5,617 nucleotides of DNA from Buchnera aphidicola (Melaphis rhois) (GTDB lineage: Bacteria > Pseudomonadota > Gammaproteobacteria > Enterobacterales > Enterobacteriaceae). The position numbers and the translations under genes were made by a program. The DNA lies in the NCBI RefSeq assembly GCF_005080745.1, contig NZ_CP033004.1:407408-413024 (forward strand), in the 5' to 3' direction. The notes under the pieces are model-generated. The model searched no databases. It was not told the DNA's origin and saw nothing but the letters and a program-made list of their open reading frames with translations. Shown here in pieces: positions 1 to 5,617 of this stretch (the stretch's first letter is position 1; every line of letters begins with the position of its first letter).

Positions 1-22
1 AAAAAATTATATAACGAAACAA

Positions 23-40
23 TTAAACTATAAAGTTTAA
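23..40 (+). promoter_or_regulatory. Possible rplU promoter -10 inside a small inverted repeat
   Basis: A TATAAA hexamer at 29-34 is flanked by the 6-base inverted repeat TTAAAC (23-28) and GTTTAA (35-40), about 45 bases before the rplU start. Transcription would begin near base 41. I see no good -35 hexamer at the right distance; the best is TTATAT at 7-12, which matches only two consensus positions. Similar AT-rich hexamers are common in this sequence, so this is a position-based suggestion. The real promoter could lie upstream of the window. Confidence 0.3.
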
Positions 41-80
41 ATTTAAAAATATCACAACACAATCCATGTGGAATAAACTT

Positions 81-407
81 ATGTATGCAATTTTTATGAA
101 TGGCGGGAAACAATATAAAGTTAAAAAAGGTCAAATTATTAAATTAGAAAAGTTAAATAATTCTGTTCAAACACAGTTAAAATTTGAAACAGTCTTAATG
201 ATCTCAGATAATAAAGAAGTAAAAATAGGACAACCAATATTACTTGATAGTTATATACTAGCAGACATTGTATGCCACGGACGCAATAAAAAAATCAATA
301 TAATTAAATTTAATCGCAGAAAACATTATAAAAAACACCAAGGCCATCGTCAATCATTTACTAAAGTTTTAATCACAGAAATTCATACATATCAAGGAGT
401 AAGTTAA
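81..407 (+). CDS. rplU: 50S ribosomal protein L21
   Basis: L21 is a structural protein of the large ribosomal subunit that binds 23S rRNA. The 108-residue product matches E. coli L21 (103 residues) along its length. It starts with MYAIF and a GGKQ motif at 8-11, has the HGR turn at 66-68, and carries the conserved basic block at 79-94 (RRKHYKK then QGHRQSFT). I chose the ATG at 81 because family homology begins exactly there. The in-frame ATG at 66 would add five residues that L21 proteins lack, and neither start has a strong Shine-Dalgarno sequence. The C-terminus runs about five residues past the E. coli end. Its last codons carry the ribosome-binding site of rpmA, and its stop overlaps the rpmA start by one base, so the two genes are probably translationally coupled. 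It is the first gene of an rplU-rpmA operon. The family assignment is secure. Confidence 0.97.
   Translation: MYAIFMNGGKQYKVKKGQIIKLEKLNNSVQTQLKFETVLMISDNKEVKIGQPILLDSYILADIVCHGRNKKINIIKFNRRKHYKKHQGHRQSFTKVLITEIHTYQGVS
394..399 (+). promoter_or_regulatory. rpmA ribosome-binding site inside the rplU 3' end
   Basis: AAGGAG lies 7 bases before the rpmA ATG at 407 and within the last sense codons of rplU. It is the best match to the Shine-Dalgarno consensus in the window. Together with the stop/start overlap (TTAATG, 405-409) it fixes the rpmA start and suggests coupled translation of L21 and L27. Confidence 0.8.
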
Positions 408-664
408 TGGCTCATAAAAAAGCAGGAGGATCTACTAGAAATGGACGAGATTCGCATTCTAAAAGATTAGGTATAAAGCGTTTTGGAGGAGAACTAATAT
501 CTCCTGGAAGTATTATAGTCCGTCAAAGAGGAACTAAGTTCCATGCAGGGAAAAACGTAGGATGTGGGAAAGACCATACATTATTTGCTATAATTAAAGG
601 AAAAGTTAAATTTGAAATTAAGGGATTAAAACGTAAAAAATACATAAGCGTTGTTAAACAATAA
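407..664 (+). CDS. rpmA: 50S ribosomal protein L27
   Basis: L27 is a large-subunit protein whose flexible N-terminus reaches the peptidyl transferase centre and contacts tRNA ends there. The product is 85 residues, the same length as in E. coli, and nearly identical over the first two thirds. It has the [16 protein letters not shown] start (1-16), the RFGGE segment (25-29), the [10 protein letters not shown] core (39-48) and the CGKDHTLFA motif (53-61). The last 25 residues are more divergent and more basic than the E. coli protein. There is no N-terminal extension that would need proteolytic processing, which fits a proteobacterium. It overlaps the rplU stop by one base and has a strong ribosome-binding site at 394-399. 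A long inverted repeat starting 21 bases after its stop is the likely end of the rplU-rpmA transcript. Confidence 0.98.
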   Translation: MAHKKAGGSTRNGRDSHSKRLGIKRFGGELISPGSIIVRQRGTKFHAGKNVGCGKDHTLFAIIKGKVKFEIKGLKRKKYISVVKQ

Positions 665-685
665 TATATACGTTTTATTAAAAAG

Positions 686-739
686 TTTTACACAAATAAA
701 AAGTATCCATGTACAAGGATACTTTTTATTTGTGTAAAA
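686..739. terminator. Perfect 23-bp inverted repeat, probable bidirectional terminator
   Basis: Bases 686-708 and 717-739 are exact reverse complements (23 of 23) around an 8-base loop (709-716). A G-T wobble between 685 and 740 could add one pair. The inner part is a classic terminator core: GTATCC (703-708) pairs with GGATAC (717-722), followed on the + strand by TTTTTATTT. Because the repeat is symmetric, the - strand reads the same, so termination could work both ways. It ends the rplU-rpmA unit and would prevent antisense reading from the right. The extra outer 12 base pairs exceed what termination needs. Confidence 0.75.
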
Positions 740-768
740 TAAAAATTATTAAAAATTTTAGAATACGA

Positions 769-1906
<1,138 letters not shown>

Positions 1907-1931
1907 AATTTATATATTTGTTAATATTGAA

Positions 1932-1963
1932 TAATATGCATATTTCTAAAATGTATGCTATTA
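1932..1963 (+). other. Weak stem-loop after obg
   Basis: TAATA-T-GCATA (1932-1942) can pair with TATGCTATTA (1954-1963), giving ten base pairs with one bulged T and an 11-base loop, about 25 bases after the obg stop. It lacks a following T-run on the + strand, so it may protect a 3' end or be chance pairing in AT-rich DNA. No better terminator for obg is visible in the 167-base convergent spacer. Confidence 0.3.
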
Positions 1964-1999
1964 TCATAAAATAAACAAGGTTACTTTTTAATAGTATTA

Positions 2000-2034
2000 T
2001 ACAATATAAAATAGTTTACCCGGTTTACTCCGGG
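2000..2034 (-). terminator. Terminator of the rplM-rpsI operon
   Basis: Read on the - strand, CCCGG (2034-2030) pairs with CCGGG (2023-2019) around a 6-base loop, and the downstream sequence is T-rich (an ATTTTATAT stretch around 2011-2003). It lies 40 bases after the rpsI stop. The five consecutive G-C pairs stand out sharply in an otherwise nearly GC-free spacer. On the + strand the sequence after the stem is not T-rich, so it probably serves rpsI rather than obg. Confidence 0.65.
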
Positions 2035-2073
2035 CATTAACATAAACTTTTAAAAATAATTTAATTAAAAAAA

Positions 2074-2469
2074 TTAGCGTTTAGAAAATTGAGGACGCTT
2101 TCTCGCTTTTCTAAAACCTACTTTTTTCCTTTCTACTTTTCGAGAATCACGAGTAATAAAACCAGATTTTCTTAATTCGTCTCGAAAAGACATATCATAC
2201 TCTACTAATGCGCGAGTAATGCCATGACGAATTGCACCAGCTTGACCTGAAATTCCACCACCTTTTACAGTAATATATAAATCACACTTATTTAACATAT
2301 TAACTAATTTTAAAGGTTGTCTTATGATCATTAAAGTGGTTTTGCATCCAAAATAATTCTCCAACGAACGATTATTAATCGTAATAATCCCACTTCCAGA
2401 CTTAAGAAATACTCTAGCAGAAGAACTCTTTCTACGACCAGTACCATAATTATATATATTATTTATCAT
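2074..2469 (-). CDS. rpsI: 30S ribosomal protein S9
   Basis: S9 is a small-subunit head protein whose C-terminal tail reaches the P-site tRNA. The 131-residue product matches E. coli S9 (130 residues) end to end. Visible family marks are YGTGRRKSS (8-16), the [15 protein letters not shown] core (70-84), [12 protein letters not shown] (107-118) and the invariant basic tail ending in SKR (129-131). Only the first five or six residues and a few surface positions differ notably. The ATG at 2469 is chosen because family homology starts within a few residues of it. A weak purine stretch, GAGAAAG (2481-2475), precedes it. It is the second gene of the rplM-rpsI operon, 13 bases after the rplM stop, as in E. 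coli, and is followed by a GC-rich hairpin. Identification is secure. Confidence 0.98.
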   Translation of the reverse strand: MINNIYNYGTGRRKSSSARVFLKSGSGIITINNRSLENYFGCKTTLMIIRQPLKLVNMLNKCDLYITVKGGGISGQAGAIRHGITRALVEYDMSFRDELRKSGFITRDSRKVERKKVGFRKARKRPQFSKR

Positions 2470-2482
2470 TTTGTCTTTCTCA

Positions 2483-2911
2483 TTAAACAGTTAATACAAT
2501 TGGGTCTTGTGCTAAATGAACATGATTATCATCAGGATATATTTTAAGTTTTTTTAACATTTTTCGACCTAGCGAACCCTTAGGTAACATACCTCTTACT
2601 GCGATTTCAATAATCCTAGTTGGATAACGATAAATCATATCTTTAAATATAATTTTTTTAATACCTCCTGCATACCCAGTATGATGATAATAAATTTTGT
2701 CGGTATATTTCTTACCTGTTACCAATATTTTACTAGCATTAATAACAATTAAATAATCACCCATGTCAACGTGAGGAGTATATTCCACTTTATGTTTTCC
2801 TCGCAATCGAACAGCAAGAAAAGAAGCTAATCGACCCAGTATTTTATTTGTAGCATCAATACAATACCATGACCTTTTTACATGCTCCGTTTTAGCAAAA
2901 AAACTTTTCAT
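2483..2911 (-). CDS. rplM: 50S ribosomal protein L13
   Basis: L13 is an early-assembling 23S rRNA-binding protein of the large subunit. The product is 142 residues, exactly the E. coli length. Conserved segments are KRSWYCIDA (12-20), LGRLAS (25-30), [18 protein letters not shown] (36-53), the [10 protein letters not shown] loop (74-83), [10 protein letters not shown] (107-116) and the LAQDP motif (133-137). The ATG at 2911 gives the family N-terminus (MKSFFAK against MKTFTAK) and is preceded by AGGT (2923-2920) with about eight bases of spacing. It is the first gene of the rplM-rpsI operon and divergent from pheA. Its promoter should lie in the first hundred or so bases of the spacer to its right. 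Identification is secure. Confidence 0.98.
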   Translation of the reverse strand: MKSFFAKTEHVKRSWYCIDATNKILGRLASFLAVRLRGKHKVEYTPHVDMGDYLIVINASKILVTGKKYTDKIYYHHTGYAGGIKKIIFKDMIYRYPTRIIEIAVRGMLPKGSLGRKMLKKLKIYPDDNHVHLAQDPIVLTV

Positions 2912-2980
2912 AATAAATTACCTATAAAATATTAAATTTAATTTGAAATGATTATAATAATTTCGATGTTAATACTATTT

Positions 2981-3009
2981 TAAACATTAAAAGTTAATAA
3001 TGTTATAAC
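2981..3009 (+). promoter_or_regulatory. Rightward promoter mirror of the rplM promoter
   Basis: On the + strand, TAAACA (2981-2986, four of six -35 matches), a 17-base spacer and TATAAC (3004-3009) with an extended -10 TG at 3001-3002 form a promoter of the same quality as the leftward one, sharing the palindrome 2998-3013. It points towards pheA, but pheA starts more than 400 bases away, so it may yield a long leader or a non-productive divergent transcript. Confidence 0.3.
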
Positions 3010-3030
3010 ATTAGTGAAATATTTTGTAAT
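2998..3030 (-). promoter_or_regulatory. Probable rplM-rpsI promoter
   Basis: On the - strand, ATTACA (3030-3025, four of six -35 matches) is followed by a 17-base spacer and TATAAC (3007-3002, five of six -10 matches) with an upstream TG at the extended -10 position (3010-3009). Transcription would start near 2995 and give a leader of about 85 bases to rplM. The -10 sits within the perfect palindrome 2998-3013. A second candidate, TATAAT read from 2956 to 2951, is closer to the gene but has no recognisable -35. Confidence 0.45.
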
Positions 3031-3243
3031 TAAAACATTAATTTAACATCAATTATTTTTACTGACATACATCAAAATTATCAAAAACTTTAATGAAACA
3101 CATTACGATACTTTCATAAAATATTTATAATTTCTATTACGTTTTAAATATAGAAGTACGTCATGAGCTATATAAAAATTGAATACCCTAAAAAAATTAA
3201 ATATAATAAATTTTATTTTTTTAAATTCATAAATATAACTTAT

Positions 3244-3252
3244 TGTTATAAT
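3244..3252 (+). promoter_or_regulatory. Extended -10 element, candidate pheA promoter
   Basis: TGTTATAAT is a full match to the extended -10 consensus (TGnTATAAT). Such elements can work with a poor -35, and none is clear here. Transcription would start near 3259 and leave a leader of about 165 bases before pheA. A second weaker candidate is TATAAA at 3368-3373, which would give a leader of about 45 bases. Confidence 0.4.
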
Positions 3253-3409
3253 ATCAAAAAACTAAATTAACAAACTTTATTAAATTTTTATTTAAAATAT
3301 TGCTGTTTTTAATCAAAAATTTTATTTTAAAATAAATTTTAATATAAATTAAATTAAAATAACGTAGTATAAAAACAGTTTTTCTAAAATCATGTATTTA
3401 AATTAGTTT

Positions 3410-3415
3410 GAAAGG
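3410..3415 (+). promoter_or_regulatory. pheA ribosome-binding site
   Basis: GAAAGG lies 8 bases before the ATG at 3424 and supports that start, which also gives the family N-terminus of chorismate mutase with all active-site residues at their usual positions. Confidence 0.7.
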
Positions 3416-3423
3416 CATTAAAT

Positions 3424-4563
3424 ATGGAGTCCACCAGTAATTTACTAACATTACGCAATATTATTAATAGTTTAGATAAAAATTTAATTACTATACTTTC
3501 TAAAAGAAAAAAAATAGCTACGAAAATAGCAAAAACCAAAGCTGAGCAACACTACCCAATAAGAGACATAGAAAGAGAACAACTTCTATTAAATGATTTA
3601 ATTTTATTTGGAAAAAAATATGACCTCGATCATGAATACATTTCTAATTTATTTAAAATTATAATTAAAGATTCTGTTATAACCCAAAATAATTGGATAA
3701 AAAACAATTGTTATAAAAATAGAAAAATATACAATTTTTCTTTTCTTGGCGATACTGGATCATATTCTTATGAAGCCACTAAACAATACGCTAATAAATA
3801 TTTTCAATTTTTTTCTAAAAATTGTTGTAATACTTTTCAAGAAATCGTTAATAATGTTGAAAATAATCAATCCGATTATGCAGTGTTACCAATTGAAAAC
3901 AATTCTTCAGGATCAATTAAAGAAACATATACTTTACTAACAAATACTAAATTATTAATTATTGGTGAAATAAATGTTCCTATAAATCATTGTTTACTAT
4001 CTAAAAAAAAAACTCAGTTAATAAATATTAAAACAATCTATAGTCATAAACAACCTTTTATACAATGTAGTAAATTCATTAAACATTTTCCTAACTGGAA
4101 AATAAAATATACTAATAGTACAACAGATGCAATAAAAAAAATATCTGGTAATACACACTTTAAATCTGCTGCATTAGGACATGAAAAATACAAAAAAATA
4201 TACCAATTAGAAGTCATATCTAGAAATATTTGCAATTTAGAAAAAAATGTGACTCGATTTATAATATTAGGAAGAACACACATTAATATCTCCACTAATA
4301 TTTCATCTATAACAACAATTATGATACTAATTAATAATAACAACTTAATTAAAGATATAATAAAAATATTAAAAGAACATAATTTAACAATAAGACAACT
4401 AAAATCTCATGTGATTTCTACAATATCTTTACGAAAAATAATATTTATAGACATTGAAAATCACATCAATGCTAACTCAATGCAACAAACGATAAATAAA
4501 CTAAAAAATATTACTTCAGTTAAGATACTTGGATGCTATCCAATGGACAAATATTTTTCATAA
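3424..4563 (+). CDS. pheA: Bifunctional chorismate mutase/prephenate dehydratase (P-protein)
   Basis: This cytoplasmic enzyme converts chorismate to prephenate and then to phenylpyruvate, the precursor of phenylalanine. It has 379 residues against 386 in E. coli. The mutase domain (about 1-95) keeps every active-site residue at its E. coli number: R11, R28, K39, D48, R51, E52, S84, Q88. The dehydratase domain (about 104-283) has FLGDTGSYSYEA (107-118), PIENNSSGSI (156-165) and the catalytic VTRF motif (276-279). The ACT regulatory domain (about 295-375) keeps the fold signature (HNL at 319-321, LGCYP at 369-373). Its two phenylalanine-binding motifs are altered: GALV is replaced by NLIK (307-310, next to a one-residue deletion) and ESRP by KSHV (327-330). 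The enzyme is therefore probably insensitive to phenylalanine, as reported for Buchnera PheA. It stands alone between two long spacers, without the E. coli leader attenuator or tyrA nearby. Confidence 0.97.
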   Translation: MESTSNLLTLRNIINSLDKNLITILSKRKKIATKIAKTKAEQHYPIRDIEREQLLLNDLILFGKKYDLDHEYISNLFKIIIKDSVITQNNWIKNNCYKNRKIYNFSFLGDTGSYSYEATKQYANKYFQFFSKNCCNTFQEIVNNVENNQSDYAVLPIENNSSGSIKETYTLLTNTKLLIIGEINVPINHCLLSKKKTQLINIKTIYSHKQPFIQCSKFIKHFPNWKIKYTNSTTDAIKKISGNTHFKSAALGHEKYKKIYQLEVISRNICNLEKNVTRFIILGRTHINISTNISSITTIMILINNNNLIKDIIKILKEHNLTIRQLKSHVISTISLRKIIFIDIENHINANSMQQTINKLKNITSVKILGCYPMDKYFS

Positions 4564-4597
4564 GCTAAATTATTAATCATTAATTTTAAAAAATCTA

Positions 4598-4640
4598 ATA
4601 TAGCTCTATTTTATCTAAAAAAAGAAAATAGAGCGTATAT
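4598..4640 (+). terminator. Stem-loop after pheA, possible terminator
   Basis: GCTCTATTTT (4603-4612) pairs perfectly with AAAATAGAGC (4625-4634) around a 12-base A-rich loop. With one bulged G at 4635, ATATA (4598-4602) extends the stem to 15 base pairs by pairing with TATAT (4636-4640). It begins 35 bases after the pheA stop. The + strand has no T-run right after the stem, so intrinsic termination is uncertain; it may act as a 3'-end stabiliser. On the - strand a T-run does follow (4593-4587 region). Confidence 0.5.
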
Positions 4641-5049
4641 GATATTTAAGATAACATAAAAAAATTTCTTTTAAATAAAATTCGTTGTATTAAAATTAAA
4701 ATGTTAGAATAAAATAAATCATTACTGAAAAACAATTACAATGTTGACATTTTATAATCTTATTTAATACTCAAAATATTAATAATATTAAACATCTATG
4801 TAACATCTATTAAATGTACTTAGCATAATACCAACAAGATCTGTATTATTTATACCACAATACATATTAAAATGTTCAAAAAATCTAACATGTAACAAAA
4901 AGTTACCTTCTTGCATTAAAATTATTTTAGAACTTTATATTTATTTTATACAATATATAAGAGCGTTATATAATTTTATAATTATCATTAATATGCAAAA
5001 GTATATTTTATTTTAAATAATATAAACAAAATTTTAACTTATATTGAAA

Positions 5050-5058
5050 TGTTAAAAT
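5050..5058 (+). promoter_or_regulatory. Possible ffh promoter (extended -10)
   Basis: TGTTAAAAT fits the extended -10 pattern with one mismatch and lies about 60 bases before the ffh start, giving a leader of about 54 bases. No convincing -35 is visible. TACAAT at 5072-5077 is an alternative. ffh must have its own promoter if the pheA stem-loop terminates. Confidence 0.25.
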
Positions 5059-5118
5059 ATATTACATGCACTACAATAATCCGATACAAAATTTCTACAT
5101 TAATTATAGAGTAAAAAT

Positions 5119-5617
5119 ATGTTTAATAATTTAACTAAAAAACTTTCAAAAATATTTAACAAATTATCTAATAAAGGGACATTAACTGAAAAAAACATAA
5201 AAGACACATTACAAGAAGTAAAACGAACGTTGTTAGAAGCAGATGTCGTGTTATCAGTAGTAAAAGAATTTATAGAATCCGTATCTAAAAAAGCTATTGG
5301 AAGTAATGTTAATAGTCATTTTACCCCAGGACAAGAACTAATAAAAATCGTTCAAAAAGAACTAACAGAAATATTAGGAAAAAATAACGATCCTCTAAAT
5401 CTATCCACTCAACCACCAGCAGTGATAATGATAATTGGATTGCAAGGACAAGGAAAAACAACGAGTTTAGCAAAATTAGGAAGATTGATAAAAAAAATAA
5501 AAAATAAAAAAGTTCTAGTAGTATCTACAGACATTTATAGATCTGCAGCAATAAAACAATTAGAAATACTATCACAACAAGCCAAAGTTGATTTTTATCC
5601 TTCTAATATTAATCAAA
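5119..5617 (+). CDS. ffh: Signal recognition particle protein Ffh, 5' part
   Basis: Ffh is the GTPase of the bacterial signal recognition particle. With 4.5S RNA it binds signal sequences emerging from the ribosome and delivers the complex to FtsY at the inner membrane. The visible 166 codons cover the N domain (about 1-88; LLEADV at 38-43, TPGQE at 69-73) and the start of the G domain (QPPAV at 98-102, P-loop GLQGQGKT at 107-114, DIYRSAAIKQL at 138-148). Numbering is the same as in E. coli Ffh. Two otherwise well-kept positions differ: Q111 in the P-loop (alanine in E. coli) and S142 in the DxYRPAA motif (proline in E. coli). The DTAG and TKxD motifs and the methionine-rich M domain lie beyond the window, which cuts the gene in mid-codon. 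The start is fixed by homology from residue 1 (MFNNLT against MFDNLT); AGAG at 5108-5111 is a weak ribosome-binding site. Confidence 0.96.
   Translation, partial: MFNNLTKKLSKIFNKLSNKGTLTEKNIKDTLQEVKRTLLEADVVLSVVKEFIESVSKKAIGSNVNSHFTPGQELIKIVQKELTEILGKNNDPLNLSTQPPAVIMIIGLQGQGKTTSLAKLGRLIKKIKNKKVLVVSTDIYRSAAIKQLEILSQQAKVDFYPSNINQ

Larger units (their letters stand above)
2912..3423. other. 512-base divergent spacer without a recognisable gene
   Basis: This stretch between rplM and pheA is well over 80% A+T and shows no open frame with protein-like content and no tRNA-like fold. It holds a palindromic promoter candidate at 2998-3013, an extended -10 element at 3244-3252, a TATAAA at 3368-3373, a 16-base AT palindrome at 3321-3336 (TTTATTTTAAAATAAA) and the pheA ribosome-binding site. 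No phenylalanine-rich leader peptide like E. coli pheL is visible before pheA. The length suggests a decayed gene, but no remnant can be identified by eye. Confidence 0.7.
4564..5118. other. 555-base spacer without a recognisable gene
   Basis: Between pheA and ffh there is no protein-like frame, tRNA or other RNA that I can recognise. Contents are a stem-loop just after pheA (4598-4640), a perfect TTGACA (4744-4749) followed after three bases by a perfect TATAAT (4753-4758), a 9-base direct repeat AACATCTAT at 4791-4799 and 4802-4810, and a 7-bp inverted repeat (TATATAA 4954-4960, TTATATA 4966-4972) with a GC-richer 5-base loop. An extended -10 candidate for ffh lies at 5050-5058. The size is large for a compact symbiont genome and suggests a deleted gene whose trace has been erased by AT drift. 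Confidence 0.7.

Noticed and set aside
66..80. In-frame ATG at 66 as the rplU start
   Set aside because: L21 homology begins exactly at the ATG at 81, and the five extra residues are not found in the family.
2468..2483. ATG overlapping the rplM stop (TAATG) as an alternative rpsI start
   Set aside because: It is out of frame with S9 and meets a stop after four further codons.
3321..3336. 16-base AT palindrome as an operator or origin element
   Set aside because: Made only of A and T in a spacer with very high A+T; such palindromes are expected by chance and no repeat of it is seen.
3746..3940. Second + strand frame inside pheA
   Set aside because: Out-of-frame reading of the conserved dehydratase domain; no supporting ribosome-binding site or homology.
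4044..4343. 99-codon - strand frame inside pheA with hydrophobic stretches
   Set aside because: Antisense to conserved dehydratase motifs including VTRF; the apparent membrane segments arise from AAT/ATT-rich codons read backwards.
4892..4906. GTAAC-AAAAA-GTTAC as a terminator
   Set aside because: The stem is only five base pairs and no T-run follows on either strand.

Overview
This window looks like chromosomal DNA from an insect endosymbiont with a reduced genome, most probably a Buchnera aphidicola lineage. Three things point there. Base composition is extremely AT-rich, including synonymous positions and spacers. Every gene is an ordinary housekeeping or amino-acid gene whose closest resemblance is to its gammaproteobacterial (E. 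coli) counterpart. The gene order rplU-rpmA-obg, convergent rpsI-rplM, then pheA and ffh is, from memory, the Buchnera order; in E. coli pheA and ffh are not next to rplM. The genus call is inference from recall, not from a search.

Layout: bases 1-664 hold rplU and rpmA (ribosomal proteins L21 and L27), overlapping by one base on the + strand. A perfect 23-bp inverted repeat (686-739) separates them from obg (842-1906, + strand), a ribosome-assembly GTPase that lacks the acidic tail of its E. coli homologue. Convergent to obg, on the - strand, lies the rplM-rpsI operon (L13 and S9; 2911 down to 2074), with a GC-rich hairpin terminator at 2019-2034. A 512-base divergent spacer (2912-3423) follows, holding probable promoters for rplM leftward and pheA rightward. 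pheA (3424-4563) encodes the two-activity chorismate mutase/prephenate dehydratase. A 555-base spacer (4564-5118) with no recognisable gene follows, then the 5' part of ffh (5119 onward), cut by the window edge.

Functionally, five genes serve the ribosome (four structural proteins and one assembly GTPase), ffh serves co-translational membrane targeting, and pheA makes phenylpyruvate for phenylalanine, a nutrient that aphid symbionts supply to the host. The most informative biology is in PheA. All eight chorismate mutase residues and the dehydratase motifs are intact, but both phenylalanine-sensing motifs of the ACT domain are replaced, which implies loss of feedback inhibition. That has been described before for Buchnera PheA. 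I found no mobile element, CRISPR array, tRNA or convincing unknown system. The items worth a second look are the long perfect inverted repeat, a strand-symmetric promoter, two unusual substitutions in the Ffh GTPase domain and the two large empty spacers.
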